A stretch of DNA of 64,000 bases from Pseudidiomarina salinarum (GTDB lineage Bacteria > Pseudomonadota > Gammaproteobacteria > Enterobacterales > Alteromonadaceae), in NCBI RefSeq assembly GCF_000753715.1, contig NZ_JPER01000003.1, forward strand, positions 186,001 through 250,000, written 5' to 3'. The notes below the pieces were generated by a model. It saw only the letters and a list, made by a program, of their open reading frames with translations, did no database searches and had not been told where the DNA came from. Made by a program: the position numbers and the translations under genes. The first letter of the stretch is position 1. The number at the start of each line of letters is the position of its first letter. Below are positions 38,114 to 50,462 of this stretch, piece by piece.

Positions 38114-39655
38114 ATGCAACTGAATTCGAATGAAATCGCAGAACTGATCAAGAAACGTATTGACCAGTTCGAAGTGGTCAGTGAAGCTCGTAACGAAGGT
38201 ACTATCGTTTCTGTTAAAGACGGTATTATCCGCGTTCACGGCCTTGCCGACTGTATGCAGGGCGAAATGATTGAGCTTCCTGACAATCGTTACGCTATCG
38301 CTTTGAACCTCGAGCGCGACTCTGTCGGCGCCGTGGTTATGGGTCCTTATGCGGACCTGCAAGAAGGCGTAAAAGTTAAATCTACCGGGCGCATCCTGGA
38401 AGTACCAGTAGGCCCATCGCTGCTGGGCCGGGTTGTGAACACCCTGGGCGCACCAATCGACGGCAAAGGGCCAATCGAAGCTGAAGGCTACGAAGCGGTA
38501 GAAAAAATCGCACCCGGCGTTATCGAGCGGAAGTCGGTTGACCAGCCAGTACAGACTGGTTACAAGTCAATTGATGCCATGGTGCCAATCGGCCGTGGTC
38601 AGCGTGAGCTGATTATCGGTGACCGTCAGACTGGTAAAAGTGCCCTGGCAATCGATGCCATCATTAACCAGAAAGATTCCGGCATTAAGTGTGTCTACGT
38701 AGCTATCGGTCAGAAATCATCAACCATCGCTTCTGTAGTACGTAAGCTGGAAGAGCACGGCGCGCTGAAAAACACCATCATTGTTGCTGCGTCTGCATCT
38801 GAGTCAGCTGCACTGCAATACCTGGCAGCCTACTCTGGTTGTACCATGGGTGAATACTTCCGTGACCGCGGTGAAGACGCGCTGATCGTTTATGATGATT
38901 TGTCTAAGCAAGCAGTTGCTTACCGTCAGATCTCATTGCTGCTGCGTCGTCCGCCAGGTCGTGAAGCGTATCCTGGTGACGTTTTCTATCTTCACTCACG
39001 TCTGCTTGAGCGGGCGGCACGAGTCAATGAAGACTATGTTGAGAAATTCACCGACGGAAAAGTGAAAGGCAAAACCGGTTCACTGACAGCCCTGCCTATC
39101 ATTGAAACTCAGGCCGGTGACGTATCAGCATTCGTACCAACCAACGTGATTTCAATCACCGATGGTCAGATCTTCCTTGAAACTGACCTGTTCAACGCCG
39201 GTATCCGCCCTGCGGTTAACGCCGGTGTATCGGTATCGCGGGTTGGTGGTGCAGCACAGACCAAGATCATCAAGAAGTTAGGTGGTGGTATTCGTCTGGC
39301 CCTGGCACAGTATCGTGAACTGGCGGCATTCGCTCAGTTTGCTTCGGATCTTGACGAAGCGACCCGCTCGCAGTTAGAGCACGGTCAGCGCGTTACTGAG
39401 CTAATGAAGCAGAACCAATACCAGCCAATGAGCGTAGCGGAAATGGCCGTTTCTATCTTTGCAGCCGAAAAAGGCTATCTGAAAGATGTGCAAATGGACA
39501 AAGTCCTCGACTTCGAAAGTGCGTTAATTTCGTACATGAAGAGCGAGTACGCTGAGCTGATAGCTGAAATTAACAAAACTGGCAACTATAACGACGACAT
39601 CGAAGCCAAGCTGCATGAAGGTCTGAAATCCTTCAAAAAGACGCAGTCTTGGTAA
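38114..39655 (+). CDS. atpA: ATP synthase subunit alpha
   Basis: Non-catalytic nucleotide-binding subunit of F1, 513 residues from ATG 38114 ([16 protein letters not shown]), the same length as in E. coli; a TTG two codons upstream is not preferred. Walker A is [13 protein letters not shown]. The arginine finger region [20 protein letters not shown] is intact. Confidence 0.98.
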   Translation: MQLNSNEIAELIKKRIDQFEVVSEARNEGTIVSVKDGIIRVHGLADCMQGEMIELPDNRYAIALNLERDSVGAVVMGPYADLQEGVKVKSTGRILEVPVGPSLLGRVVNTLGAPIDGKGPIEAEGYEAVEKIAPGVIERKSVDQPVQTGYKSIDAMVPIGRGQRELIIGDRQTGKSALAIDAIINQKDSGIKCVYVAIGQKSSTIASVVRKLEEHGALKNTIIVAASASESAALQYLAAYSGCTMGEYFRDRGEDALIVYDDLSKQAVAYRQISLLLRRPPGREAYPGDVFYLHSRLLERAARVNEDYVEKFTDGKVKGKTGSLTALPIIETQAGDVSAFVPTNVISITDGQIFLETDLFNAGIRPAVNAGVSVSRVGGAAQTKIIKKLGGGIRLALAQYRELAAFAQFASDLDEATRSQLEHGQRVTELMKQNQYQPMSVAEMAVSIFAAEKGYLKDVQMDKVLDFESALISYMKSEYAELIAEINKTGNYNDDIEAKLHEGLKSFKKTQSW

Positions 39656-39722
39656 GCGCAAGGATGACCGCAGCCGTGCATAACGCTGTGGTCATCAGTC
39701 GTTGAGTTAACAGGAGAATATC

Positions 39723-40589
39723 ATGGCCATCGGTAAAGAGATTAAAACCAAGATCGGGAGTATTAACAATACTCAGAAGATCACCAGTGCAATGGAGATG
39801 GTTGCTGCGTCCAAAATGAAAAAGGCGCAGGAACGTATGGCCTCCAGCCGTCCGTACGCGGACAGCATTCGCAAGGTGATCGGCCATGTTGCCCATGCCA
39901 AGCTTGAATACCGTCATCCGTATCTGGAAGAGCGGGAAATTAAGCGGGTTGGCTACATTGTGATTTCAACCGACCGCGGCTTGTGTGGCGGCCTGAACAC
40001 CAATGAATTTAAAGCGGTGGTCCGGCATGCACAGAAGCAGCAGCAAGACGGTATTGAAGTCGACTTTGCAGCCATAGGTAGCAAGGCAACAGGTTTCTTC
40101 AAACGCTTTGGTGGCCGTTTACTGGCGCAAAAATCTGGTCTGGGCGATAAGCCAAGCGTGAATGACGTGCTCGGGACAGTACAGGTGATGCTCGATGCTT
40201 TCGACGAAGGCAAAGTGGATCGTCTGTACCTGGTGTACAACAAGTTTGTGAACACCATGTCGCAAGAGCCAACGGTAACGCAACTGCTGCCATTGCCAAA
40301 AGCAGAATCCCGGGAAGATTTGCAAAAAGGTACCTGGGATTACCTGTACGAGCCAGATCCACAGCCGATTCTTGAAGTACTGATTCGCCGTTACGTTGAA
40401 AGTACGGTCTATCAGGGTGTTGTGGACAATATCGCCAGTGAACAGGCAGCTCGGATGGTCGCCATGAAGGCCGCTACCGACAACGCCGAAGACCTGATCG
40501 ATCAGTTGCAGCTGGTGTACAACAAAGCACGTCAGGCAGCGATTACCCAAGAAATTTCGGAAATTGTATCGGGCGCCGAAGCGGTATAA
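39723..40589 (+). CDS. atpG: ATP synthase subunit gamma
   Basis: Rotating central shaft of F1, 288 residues. N-terminal [20 protein letters not shown] with [14 protein letters not shown], and the C-terminal [20 protein letters not shown], are the paired helices of the shaft. A CAGGAG ribosome site precedes the start. Confidence 0.98.
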   Translation: MAIGKEIKTKIGSINNTQKITSAMEMVAASKMKKAQERMASSRPYADSIRKVIGHVAHAKLEYRHPYLEEREIKRVGYIVISTDRGLCGGLNTNEFKAVVRHAQKQQQDGIEVDFAAIGSKATGFFKRFGGRLLAQKSGLGDKPSVNDVLGTVQVMLDAFDEGKVDRLYLVYNKFVNTMSQEPTVTQLLPLPKAESREDLQKGTWDYLYEPDPQPILEVLIRRYVESTVYQGVVDNIASEQAARMVAMKAATDNAEDLIDQLQLVYNKARQAAITQEISEIVSGAEAV

Positions 40590-42014
<1,425 letters not shown>

Positions 42015-42030
42015 GAACCGGGAGGTTTAA

Positions 42031-42450
42031 ATGGCAGCTAAAACTGTACAGCTTGACGTGGTCAGCGCCGAAGAGATGTTGTTCTCTGGTGCGGTAGAGA
42101 CCGTGCAAGTGACCGGTAGCGAAGGTGAGCTGGGTATTTACCCCGGCCACGCCCCTTTATTAACAACCATTAAGCCAGGTATGGTGCGGGTTGTGATGAA
42201 AGGCGGTGAGGAAGAAATCATCTATGTTGCCGGTGGTGTGCTTGAAGTGCAGCCACATAATGTCACGGTGCTTGCAGATACAGCGATTCGCGGTGAAGAG
42301 CTTGATGAACAGGAAGCTCTGAAGGCCAAGAAACAAGCTGAAGAAGCAATTGCAGACTCCAGTTCTGACCTCAGTTATGCGGAAGCAGCTGCGGAACTGG
42401 CCCGGGCATTGGCTCAGCTGCAGATTATTCGCAAGGTACGCCGCAAATAA
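42031..42450 (+). CDS. atpC: ATP synthase subunit epsilon
   Basis: F1 subunit of 139 residues that couples and inhibits rotation. The N-terminal beta sandwich has the [20 protein letters not shown] motif, and the C-terminal two helices end in [13 protein letters not shown]. It is the last gene of the operon and is followed by a terminator. Confidence 0.97.
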   Translation: MAAKTVQLDVVSAEEMLFSGAVETVQVTGSEGELGIYPGHAPLLTTIKPGMVRVVMKGGEEEIIYVAGGVLEVQPHNVTVLADTAIRGEELDEQEALKAKKQAEEAIADSSSDLSYAEAAAELARALAQLQIIRKVRRK

Positions 42451-42496
42451 TCGCAGTTGGCAGCATGAGTGCTAACAAATAGTGCTAAAAAATTGA

Positions 42497-42532
42497 AAAA
42501 GACCCGTCAGATAGTCTGCCGGGTCTTTTTTT
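42497..42532 (+). terminator. Rho-independent terminator of the atp operon
   Basis: AAAAGACCCG (42497-42506) pairs with CGGGTCTTTT (42520-42529), loop of 13 bases with secondary pairing, followed by a T run. It lies 46 bases after atpC and ends the operon. Confidence 0.9.
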
Positions 42533-42603
42533 CGCCTGTTAATCTTATGTAAAATCGGTAAAATAACCAACTTCAAACAAATTCAACGAGAACGGATGGA
42601 TTC

Positions 42604-43968
42604 ATGTCTCTCAGTGTAGTCGTTCTTGCTGCTGGCAAGGGCACCCGGATGCGCTCCGCGCTCCCGAAAGTTCTGCACCCTATCGCCCACAAGCCGATGG
42701 TTCAGCACGTTATTGATACGGCGACCGAGCTATCCCCTGCGACGACCCATGTTATCTATGGCCACGGCGGCGAAGCGCTCCGCAACGCCCTCACCGGTCA
42801 GCCCCTGAATTTTGTCGAGCAGGCCGAGCAGAAAGGCACCGGTCATGCCGTGCAGCAGGTGGTCCCTCATCTTGGCGATAATGAGCAAGTACTGATTCTT
42901 TATGGCGACGTGCCACTGACCCGGCTGTCGACGCTGCAGAAGCTTATTGAAGCCGCTAATGGCACCGAACTGGCGCTACTTACCGTTACACTGCCCGATC
43001 CTACCGGTTACGGCCGTATTATCCGTAATGAACAAGGCGCGGTGCTGGGTATCGTGGAGCAAAAAGATGCCTCACTGGAACAGCGCCAAATCACTGAAGT
43101 AAATACCGGCATTATGGTGGCGCAAAGCGCGGCACTGAAGCGCTGGCTGGCGAACTTGTCTGACGACAACGCCCAGGGCGAATACTACCTGACCGACATT
43201 GTGGCCATGGCATCGGAAGAAGGCGTAAAGATCGCCACCGCCCAACCTGCAGTCATTAACGAAGTCGAAGGCGCGAACAACCGGGTGCAGCTGGCTACCC
43301 TTGAGCGCGCTTATCAGCAGCGCCAGGCCGAACACCTGATGCTCAACGGCGCGACCCTTATGGACCCAGCCCGGATTGATGTGCGCGGCGAAGTACAGGT
43401 TGGCAGCGATGTCGTCATCGACGTCAATGTGATTTTTGAAGGCCAGGTCGAACTGGGTGATGGTGTGGTCATTGAGAGTAACTGCATCCTGCGCAACTGC
43501 CGTATCGGCGCGAACTCGCGCGTGCGCTCGCATACCGTAATTGACGATGCCACGCTGGCGGAAAACTGTTCCGTAGGGCCTTTTGCCCGGCTGCGGCCTG
43601 GCGCTGACCTCGCTGAAGGGGCCCAGATCGGTAACTTCGTCGAGATCAAGAAAACCCGCATGGGCAAAGGCTCAAAAGCCAGCCACCTGACTTACCTTGG
43701 TGATGCCGAAATCGGCGAAGGCGTGAATATTGGCGCCGGCACCATCACCTGTAACTATGACGGTGTAAATAAACATATCACCCGCATCGATGATGGTGCT
43801 TTTGTTGGCTCCAACAGTTCGCTGGTGGCGCCGGTACGTATTGGGAAGAGCGCGACGGTTGGCGCTGGCTCAACCGTAACCAAAGACATTGAAGACGGTG
43901 AACTCGGCATTGCCCGGGGCAAACAGAAAAATATCAGTGGCTGGCAGCGGCCGCAGCGAAAAGGATAA
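42604..43968 (+). CDS. glmU: Bifunctional GlcNAc-1-P uridyltransferase / GlcN-1-P acetyltransferase
   Basis: Makes UDP-GlcNAc for peptidoglycan and LPS in the cytoplasm. The 454-residue product has an N-terminal nucleotidyltransferase domain ([20 protein letters not shown], then Q-K-G-T-G-H-A, and Y-G-D-V-P-L) and a C-terminal left-handed beta-helix acetyltransferase with hexapeptide repeats ([34 protein letters not shown]). glmS follows after 7 bases. Confidence 0.98.
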   Translation: MSLSVVVLAAGKGTRMRSALPKVLHPIAHKPMVQHVIDTATELSPATTHVIYGHGGEALRNALTGQPLNFVEQAEQKGTGHAVQQVVPHLGDNEQVLILYGDVPLTRLSTLQKLIEAANGTELALLTVTLPDPTGYGRIIRNEQGAVLGIVEQKDASLEQRQITEVNTGIMVAQSAALKRWLANLSDDNAQGEYYLTDIVAMASEEGVKIATAQPAVINEVEGANNRVQLATLERAYQQRQAEHLMLNGATLMDPARIDVRGEVQVGSDVVIDVNVIFEGQVELGDGVVIESNCILRNCRIGANSRVRSHTVIDDATLAENCSVGPFARLRPGADLAEGAQIGNFVEIKKTRMGKGSKASHLTYLGDAEIGEGVNIGAGTITCNYDGVNKHITRIDDGAFVGSNSSLVAPVRIGKSATVGAGSTVTKDIEDGELGIARGKQKNISGWQRPQRKG

Positions 43969-43975
43969 CGGATTT

Positions 43976-45808
43976 ATGTGTGGAATTGTCGGTGCAACAT
44001 CAGAACGCCGGATCAGTGAAATTCTTATTGAAGGCCTTAAACGCCTGGAATACCGCGGCTATGATTCAGCTGGTCTGGCGGTACTTAACGAGAATGGTCA
44101 AATTGAGTCGCTGCGCCGCACCGGTAAGGTGCAGGCTCTTAAAGACGCAGTCGGCGATACGCCGTTAAGCGGCACCACCGGCATCGCGCACACGCGTTGG
44201 GCAACTCATGGCGGTGTGACTGAAGCCAACGCGCATCCGCATATTTCATCTGACTGTATTGCGGTTGTGCACAATGGCATCATCGAGAATCACGAGAAAT
44301 TACGCGAGCGCCTGACCGGGCTGGGCTACACGTTCACTTCTGATACCGACACGGAAGTTATTTGCCACCTGGTTCATCACGAGCAAAAAAGCCGCTCGGA
44401 TCTGTTCGCTGCAGTGCAAGCTGCCGTGCGTCAGCTCGAAGGCGCTTATGGTACCGTGGTCATGGATTGCCGCGAGCCGGGCCGGTTGGTCGTCGCCCGG
44501 TCGGGCAGCCCGCTGGTAATTGGTCTGGGTATCGGCGAGAACTTTATCGCCTCGGATCAACTGGCACTGCTGCCAGTGACCCGCCGCTTTATGTACCTTG
44601 AAGAAGGTGACATGGCCGACATCAACCGCACCGAAGTCAAAGTTTATGACAAGCAGGGTGAGCGGGTTGAACGTGAAGTGACTGAATCCGATGGCAGTTA
44701 TGATGCCGGCGGCAAAGGTAACTACCGCCACTTTATGCTCAAAGAAATTCATGAACAGCCAACGGCGGTTCGCAACGCCCTGGAAGATCGGCTGGTTAAC
44801 GGTAAGGTTGCCGACGACGCCTTTGGCAAGGGTTCGATGGAACTGCTGAAGAGCATCGAGCATGTGCAGATCGTCGCCTGTGGTACCAGCTACCACTCCG
44901 GCATGGTCGCGCGCTACTGGCTGGAATCCCTGGCCGGCGTATCCTGCAATGTTGAGATTGCCTCAGAGTTTCGTTATCGGCAGTCTTATGTGCACCCAAA
45001 CAGCCTGCTGGTGACCATTTCTCAGTCGGGCGAGACCGCTGACACCCTCGCGGCTCTGCGTCTCTCTAAAGAGCTTGGCTACAAAGGTAGCCTGACTATC
45101 TGTAACGTGACCACCTCCTCTATGGTGCGTGAGTCGGATTTAGCCTATATGACCCGCGCCGGCGCAGAGATTGGTGTGGCATCGACTAAAGCCTTCACCA
45201 CGCAACTGGTTGGCCTGCTGATGCTGGTATTAGCAATTGGTCAGCACCGCAATCTTAAGCCGCAGCAACGGGACGCCATTGTTAAAGGCCTGCAGGCCCT
45301 GCCCGCACGGCTGGAAGAAGCCCTGCTGCTGAGCGACGAAATCGAAGCCCTGGCCCCGGAGTTTGCTGATAAGTATCACAGCCTGTTCCTGGGCCGTGGC
45401 TCGCAGTATCCGATTGCGATGGAAGGTGCGCTGAAGCTTAAAGAGATTTCCTACATTCACGCCGAGGCCTATGCCGCCGGCGAACTCAAGCACGGCCCGC
45501 TGGCCCTGATCGACGCCGACATGCCGGTTATTGTGGTGGCACCTAATGACGAATTGCTCGAGAAGCTGAAATCCAACGTGGAAGAAGTACGCGCGCGCGG
45601 CGGCATCATGTACGTATTCGCCGACCGAGACGCCCACTTCAAAGGCGACCAGAGCATGCGCGTCATCAATGTTTGTCACTGCGATGAAATCATCGCGCCT
45701 ATCGTCTACACCGTGCCGCTGCAGTTGCTCTCCTACTTCGTTGCCATCATCAAAGGCACCGACGTGGACCAGCCGCGCAACCTGGCTAAATCGGTGACGG
45801 TAGAGTAA
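43976..45808 (+). CDS. glmS: Glutamine-fructose-6-phosphate aminotransferase (isomerizing)
   Basis: First enzyme of the hexosamine pathway, converting fructose-6-P and glutamine to glucosamine-6-P. It has 610 residues from ATG 43976; the catalytic Cys directly follows the initiator Met (CGIVGA), which fixes the start. Glutaminase residues in [18 protein letters not shown] and two SIS domains ([34 protein letters not shown], and the C-terminal LAKSVTVE) are complete. No glmS ribozyme is expected or seen in the short gap to glmU. Confidence 0.98.
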   Translation: MCGIVGATSERRISEILIEGLKRLEYRGYDSAGLAVLNENGQIESLRRTGKVQALKDAVGDTPLSGTTGIAHTRWATHGGVTEANAHPHISSDCIAVVHNGIIENHEKLRERLTGLGYTFTSDTDTEVICHLVHHEQKSRSDLFAAVQAAVRQLEGAYGTVVMDCREPGRLVVARSGSPLVIGLGIGENFIASDQLALLPVTRRFMYLEEGDMADINRTEVKVYDKQGERVEREVTESDGSYDAGGKGNYRHFMLKEIHEQPTAVRNALEDRLVNGKVADDAFGKGSMELLKSIEHVQIVACGTSYHSGMVARYWLESLAGVSCNVEIASEFRYRQSYVHPNSLLVTISQSGETADTLAALRLSKELGYKGSLTICNVTTSSMVRESDLAYMTRAGAEIGVASTKAFTTQLVGLLMLVLAIGQHRNLKPQQRDAIVKGLQALPARLEEALLLSDEIEALAPEFADKYHSLFLGRGSQYPIAMEGALKLKEISYIHAEAYAAGELKHGPLALIDADMPVIVVAPNDELLEKLKSNVEEVRARGGIMYVFADRDAHFKGDQSMRVINVCHCDEIIAPIVYTVPLQLLSYFVAIIKGTDVDQPRNLAKSVTVE

Positions 45809-45835
45809 AACTCAAAGAATTAACCTGAGGCACCT

Positions 45836-47668
45836 ATGACCCAAGAACAGTGGTTAATTCTGGCTATATTAGCCGGCACGGTAGTCATGTTTCTCTGGGG
45901 GCGCTGGCGCCATGATATGGTGGCGCTTGGTGCCTTACTTGCCTGTGTTTTGGCGGGTCTGGTTGCCCCCGCCGATGCGTTTTCTGGCTTTGGCCATCCG
46001 GCCGTTATTACCGTTGCCGCTGTGCTGGTGTTAAGTCAGGGGCTGCAAAATTCTGGTGCGGTGGATGCCCTCACCCGCACTGTGCTGCCCGCTAAGGCGG
46101 GCAGGCTGGTCACGCTATCTGCGCTGATGGGGCTGGGCGCTTTTCTATCCGGTTTTATGAATAACGTAGGCGCCATGGCACTGTTAATGCCGGTGGCGAT
46201 TCACGTAGCCCACCGGCTTGAGCTGACGCCCGGGCAGGTCCTCATGCCACTGGCCTTCGGAACTATCCTTGGCGGCATGACGACGCTCATTGGTACACCG
46301 CCTAACCTCATTGTCTCGGGCTTTCGCGCCGAAGCTGGCCTGGGTAGTTTTAGCATGTTTGATTTTACCTACATCGGGTTGCCGGTAGCTGCCGTTGCGA
46401 TTGCCTTTGTTTTAATTATCGGCTGGCGGCTGGTACCGGCTCGTAAACAATCCGGTGTGGAAGGATTTGAAGCGGGTGCCTATATTACCGAAGTCAGAAT
46501 CGAGGAAGACAGTAAAGCCGCTGGCTTGAGCTTACGGGAAATCGAGGCTGAGCTGGCCGATGCGGATGCTCAGATTATTGGTATCGTGCAAAGAGAAGTC
46601 CGGCTTATTGCTGCGAGTCCTGGCCGGCGCGTACACGCTGGCGATATTCTGATGATTGAAGCCGAGGCTGATGCCTTAACCGAGGTACTGTCGACCCTGG
46701 GGCTTAAGCTCGAAGAGTCGGTGGAACTGGATGAAGCCGACGAGGACGAGGACGAACAGAAAGAACAGGACCAGGAGGAGCAGGAAGCCGAGGATGAAGC
46801 ACCGCCAACAGACGATATAGTGCTGATGGAGCTGGCCGTGCGGCCCGGCTCTGTCCTAAGCGGACGTTCAGCCAGTGATATTTCACTAAGAACCCGCTAT
46901 GGCATTAATTTACTGGCGCTATCCCGTGAAGGCTCGCGCACCATGAAACGATTGCGCTCTATTAATCTGCAGTCGGGCGACCTGTTGCTGATGCAGGGGC
47001 CGCCAGAGGCAATCAGTGAGTTTGCCGCCGATAATGGCTGTGTGCCACTGGCGCAGCGGGAGCTGCGCATTCCCGACAAACGCAAAGTATGGGAATCCAG
47101 TCTGATTATGCTCTTTGCCATTGGTGGTGCCGCATTTGGACTGGTGCCGGCAGTCATCTCTTTTGCTATGGGCGTACTGGCTTCTATGGCGCTGCGGACG
47201 GTGCCACCACGCAAAGTTTATGAGGCCATCGACTGGCCGGTTATCGTGTTGCTGGGTGCGCTTATCCCGGTAGCTAATGCCATGCAAACTACCGGTACCG
47301 CCGATCTGATAGCCCGCTTTCTGATTGAAAGCGTAGCCCAGGGCAATGCCGTAGTAGGATTGGGTCTGATACTGGTAGTTACCATGTTCTTATCTGACCT
47401 GATGAATAACGCCGCTACTGCGGCGGTGATGTGCCCGATAGCTATCGGCATCGCCAACGCCCTTGGCGTGAATGCTGACTCCTTTCTGATGGCCGTCGCC
47501 ATAGGTGCTTCCTGCGCCTTCCTGACGCCCATTGGTCATCAGAACAACACGCTGATTCTTGGCCCCGGCGGCTTCCGCTTTAGTGACTACTGGAAATTAG
47601 GGCTGCCAGTGGAGATTATCGTGGTTGCTGTAGCATTACCCTTGCTGCTGATTGTATGGCCGCTCTGA
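45836..47668 (+). CDS. SLC13-family transporter with paired RCK_C (TrkA_C) domains
   Basis: Inner-membrane anion (probably sulfate or dicarboxylate) transporter of the DASS/SLC13 type with a soluble insert. The 610 residues begin with membrane segments and the first family motif (NNVGAMALLMPVAI, then G-T-P-P-N-L-I-V-S). The insert at about 205-400 holds two RCK_C-like domains, separated by a very acidic linker at about 298-327. A second membrane half contains SDLMNNAATAAVMCPIAI and the repeated GHQNNTLILGPGG. Substrate is not clear. RCK_C domains in related proteins bind ligands and regulate transport. It follows glmS by 27 bases. Confidence 0.87.
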   Translation: MTQEQWLILAILAGTVVMFLWGRWRHDMVALGALLACVLAGLVAPADAFSGFGHPAVITVAAVLVLSQGLQNSGAVDALTRTVLPAKAGRLVTLSALMGLGAFLSGFMNNVGAMALLMPVAIHVAHRLELTPGQVLMPLAFGTILGGMTTLIGTPPNLIVSGFRAEAGLGSFSMFDFTYIGLPVAAVAIAFVLIIGWRLVPARKQSGVEGFEAGAYITEVRIEEDSKAAGLSLREIEAELADADAQIIGIVQREVRLIAASPGRRVHAGDILMIEAEADALTEVLSTLGLKLEESVELDEADEDEDEQKEQDQEEQEAEDEAPPTDDIVLMELAVRPGSVLSGRSASDISLRTRYGINLLALSREGSRTMKRLRSINLQSGDLLLMQGPPEAISEFAADNGCVPLAQRELRIPDKRKVWESSLIMLFAIGGAAFGLVPAVISFAMGVLASMALRTVPPRKVYEAIDWPVIVLLGALIPVANAMQTTGTADLIARFLIESVAQGNAVVGLGLILVVTMFLSDLMNNAATAAVMCPIAIGIANALGVNADSFLMAVAIGASCAFLTPIGHQNNTLILGPGGFRFSDYWKLGLPVEIIVVAVALPLLLIVWPL

Positions 47669-47796
47669 TACATCGTTTGAAATGTGTTCGTTCAGCATCT
47701 AAGCTTTTTTTATACTTGGGGCCAGTTTCGTTAACGGTTTTTCGGCAGAGGGAGCTGGTCGCCTAATCCATCCGTAGCAAAGCGAGGAGGAAAGGT

Positions 47797-49272
47797 ATGT
47801 CTGGCACAGCTTCAAAAGGAGTGGCTAAACCCCTGGTTGCCCTGGCCACAGCAACTGCTCTTGGTTTTTCCCCGGCAGTCCATGCCAATAATGCCTGTTC
47901 AACCGCAGCCCAGGTTGGGGCTGATCTCTGGAAAGAATACGATGATGTAGTTAAAAACGTTGGCTGCGTCGGCGTTACGGGTGCCGCTGTGGTAGGTACA
48001 GCTGGCGTGGGCTTACTGCAATCACAAAAAATATACTCTAAATGCATGACAGTCGCCGACGATGCCGACCAAGCGACGCGTAATATGATTTCCAACTGGA
48101 ATGATATGGTCGGCAACAACTGGGCGCATATTGGGCCTCGCTCGTTACCGCTTGGCGAAACCCAAAAAGGTACAGTGACCAGCCGCGGTACTCGTCTGTA
48201 CATAACGCCAGCACCGGTGACCGGCGCACTGCACCTGAACCTGGAGAAGGTGAAATTTAAAGGGAAGACTACCGTCAGTGTATGCACCTTCGGGCCAGGC
48301 TCTGACCCGACTGATCACAATGTTGATAGCAACGAGATTTGGTCATTTACCATAGATCCGGGCCCTCAGAATATCGACAAGACCTGGAGTAAAACCTTTC
48401 CCGCTGCCTATGGGCACTTGGTAGCTGTCACCTTTAAAGGGAAAAGTGTTGCCAAGTCGATGCGCTACGAGCTGCGTGCAGAGAGCGAACCGGTCAGCGC
48501 TGTGGTGATTGACGGATCCGCCGGCTCCGGAAGTACCAACTACACAATCGAAGGTGGCGGCGCGATCGAACAGGTAGCGCGTAAGATAGGCGACATTGAT
48601 GTCACTATCCAGGGCAGCGATAAGGTCAGCGGTAACCGCGCTGAAGGCGCTGTCGGCGCCGGAGCCGATGGCTTTTTAGTAGCCGGTGAATTGCCCCGTA
48701 TTACGTTGGAGAACCCTGCTAACGCGCGAATCCTCGTTAATGGCCAACCTTATAATACGGTGGTCATTGATGGCAGCGCCGGTTCGGGCAGCACTTCGTA
48801 TACCATTACCGGAGGCGGTGATATCCGCCAGGTGAAAGGTTCACTGGCGGGTCAAAACGTCACCGTTCAGGCTAATGACAATATCAGCGGCGACCGTGCC
48901 AAAGGCGCCGTAGGTGGTGGCTTAGATGGCTTTATTGTATTAGGCGAACTGCCTACTGTTACCCTTGAGAATCCGGATAACGCCAAGGTTCTGGTAAACG
49001 GTGAACCCTATCACACCGTTGTGATCGCCGGCGCCGAAGCTTCTGGTACAACCGGTTACACTATTCATAGCGGCGGCCGCATTCAGCAGGTAAGCGGCTC
49101 TCTGGCCGGTTATCAGGTGTCGATCCAGTCCGGCGATAAGGTAAGCGGTACCACCGCCACAGGGCAAGTTGCTGGCGGCAACGACGGCTTTGTTGTCTAT
49201 GGCGATAAGCCGGAAGTGAAACTGGACAACGCCGGTAACGCGGTGGTTTATATCAACGGCAAAAAAATGTGA
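47797..49272 (+). CDS. Exported protein with three 86-residue tandem repeats, function unknown
   Basis: Not recognised. The 491-residue precursor has a strong AGGAGGAAAGG ribosome site and a signal peptide ending AVHA (about residue 30). Residues 31-234 form a unique region with four cysteines, a glycine-rich stretch (GVTGAAVVGTAGVGLL) and a beta-rich part (TRLYITPAPVTGALHLNLEK). From residue 235 to the end come three repeats of 86, 86 and 85 residues, without linkers. Each starts VVIDGSAGSGST-like, has a central VSG and G-x-D-G-F, and ends near LVNG. Repeats 1 and 2 share roughly 55 of 86 residues by eye. The gene stands alone with its own terminator. A surface or extracellular binding or structural role is possible, but this is only inference. 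Confidence 0.85.
   Translation: MSGTASKGVAKPLVALATATALGFSPAVHANNACSTAAQVGADLWKEYDDVVKNVGCVGVTGAAVVGTAGVGLLQSQKIYSKCMTVADDADQATRNMISNWNDMVGNNWAHIGPRSLPLGETQKGTVTSRGTRLYITPAPVTGALHLNLEKVKFKGKTTVSVCTFGPGSDPTDHNVDSNEIWSFTIDPGPQNIDKTWSKTFPAAYGHLVAVTFKGKSVAKSMRYELRAESEPVSAVVIDGSAGSGSTNYTIEGGGAIEQVARKIGDIDVTIQGSDKVSGNRAEGAVGAGADGFLVAGELPRITLENPANARILVNGQPYNTVVIDGSAGSGSTSYTITGGGDIRQVKGSLAGQNVTVQANDNISGDRAKGAVGGGLDGFIVLGELPTVTLENPDNAKVLVNGEPYHTVVIAGAEASGTTGYTIHSGGRIQQVSGSLAGYQVSIQSGDKVSGTTATGQVAGGNDGFVVYGDKPEVKLDNAGNAVVYINGKKM
48499..49269 (+). repeat. Three in-frame tandem repeats of 258 bp
   Basis: Units start at 48499, 48757 and 49015, exactly 258 bases apart; the last lacks one codon and ends at the stop. 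Protein similarity is higher than DNA similarity, so the duplications are not recent and the units are under selection to keep the fold. Confidence 0.9.
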
Positions 49273-49297
49273 TAGAGGCCGCTTAAAATACAAGGTG

Positions 49298-49335
49298 AAA
49301 AAGCCAGATACGAGCGAAACGTATCTGGCTTTTTT
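49298..49335 (+). terminator. Strong bidirectional-type terminator after the repeat protein
   Basis: AAAAAGCCAGATACG pairs perfectly with CGTATCTGGCTTTTT around a 7-base loop; it has A and T runs on both sides. Confidence 0.93.
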
Positions 49336-49402
49336 GTGGCTGGACGGTTATAACTTAGCGTCGTAACTTACCACCAAAAACGAGTGATAATAAGCGAGCA
49401 GA

Positions 49403-50200
49403 ATGGAACTTGAAATCAATGTAGTTGATGCATTTACGGATGCTGTTTTCGGCGGGAACCCGGCCGCCGTGATCATCACGGATAGTTGGTTGGCCGACGA
49501 CTTAATGCAATCTATTGCGGCAGAAAACAACTTGTCAGAAACGGCATTTCTGGTGCCGGGTGAAGCATCAGGCTATGCGATCCGGTGGTTTTCGCCAATC
49601 ACGGAAATTCCTTTTTGTGGTCATGCGACCTTAGCGTCGGCCTTTGTGCTGTTTAACAAAAAGCCAGAAGTGAAAAGCCTTAATTTTTCAGCGAAAGCAG
49701 TTGGGGATTTGGCCGTTACCAAAACGGGCTCGGGCCAGATACAGATGGATTTTCCGAACACAAAGCCTGAGAAAGTAGAGGCTATCCCTGATAGTTTACT
49801 GGCCGGACTTTCTATCACGCCTCATGAGGTCTACCGTAATGGACAGGCTTACTTTGTCGTTTACCGATCGGAATCCGACGTTAAGTCTGTGCTTCGCGAT
49901 AACGAGTCGCTGGTTCAGCTTAAGCCACATGATGTGGTGGTGACATGCCAATCCGAATCCAGGGACTATGACTTCGTTTCGAGGTATTTCTGGCCGGCAA
50001 ATGGCGGCGATGAAGATCCGGTAACAGGGTCGATTCACACCGGGCTGGCGCCATTTTGGGCCGAACGCCTGGGTAAAAATGAGTTAGTGGCCTATCAGGC
50101 CTCACAGCGTGGCGGTGTGCTTTACTGCCGGGTTAACGGCGACAGAGTGCTTATTTCCGGCACCGCCGTTCAGTACCTGAAAGGCCAGATCACCGTTTAG
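49403..50200 (+). CDS. PhzF family isomerase/epimerase-like protein
   Basis: Two-domain diaminopimelate-epimerase-fold enzyme of 265 residues. The family opening is clear (VVDAFTDAVFGGNPAAVIIT), with the catalytic glutamate in ENNLSETAFLVPG (position about 45) and G-H-A-T-L-A-S-A and P-V-T-G-S-I-H substrate loops. Other phenazine genes are absent, so it is one of the many PhzF relatives of unknown substrate and not a phenazine pathway gene. A small membrane protein gene follows after 30 bases. Confidence 0.9.
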   Translation: MELEINVVDAFTDAVFGGNPAAVIITDSWLADDLMQSIAAENNLSETAFLVPGEASGYAIRWFSPITEIPFCGHATLASAFVLFNKKPEVKSLNFSAKAVGDLAVTKTGSGQIQMDFPNTKPEKVEAIPDSLLAGLSITPHEVYRNGQAYFVVYRSESDVKSVLRDNESLVQLKPHDVVVTCQSESRDYDFVSRYFWPANGGDEDPVTGSIHTGLAPFWAERLGKNELVAYQASQRGGVLYCRVNGDRVLISGTAVQYLKGQITV

Positions 50201-50230
50201 ACTGCATTGTTCACTTTAAAAGGAGCTATC

Positions 50231-50434
50231 ATGGATGCCGAATTTGGTTTGTTGATGATTGTCGTAGCTGGTTTTATCTGGCTGCTACCAATATTACTGA
50301 TCCTTGGTTCAAATAAAACCGCCGGCGGCGAGAAACTTGCCTGGGTTCTGGCGGTCATTTTTGTATCCTGGTTCGCGTGGATTATTTACCTGCTGATTGC
50401 CCCAGTAAGCAATAGAAGCGGAATCCCCAGGTGA
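50231..50434 (+). CDS. Small membrane protein, PLDc_N-like
   Basis: A 67-residue protein with two hydrophobic helices (GLLMIVVAGFIWLLPILLIL and a W-rich WVLAVIFVSWFAWIIYLLIA) split by a short N-K-T-A-G-G-E-K loop. It resembles the PLDc_N small-protein family found as membrane anchors or stand-alone proteins. ATG 50231 follows AAAGGAGC. Function unknown. Confidence 0.7.
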   Translation: MDAEFGLLMIVVAGFIWLLPILLILGSNKTAGGEKLAWVLAVIFVSWFAWIIYLLIAPVSNRSGIPR

Positions 50435-50462
50435 TATCCAAGTTTTAACCAGCTGCTATTAA

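Noticed and set aside
43889-43975. Upstream extension of glmS
   Set aside because: The frame is open before ATG 43976 only because it overlaps the end of glmU; the catalytic Cys must follow the initiator Met directly.
48499-49269. Regularly spaced 258-bp repeats as a CRISPR-like array
   Set aside because: Units are contiguous coding sequence without spacers, kept in frame, and diverged at DNA level; it is a protein repeat.
49403-50200. PhzF gene as evidence of a phenazine pathway
   Set aside because: No other phz genes occur here and PhzF relatives are widespread with other or unknown roles.
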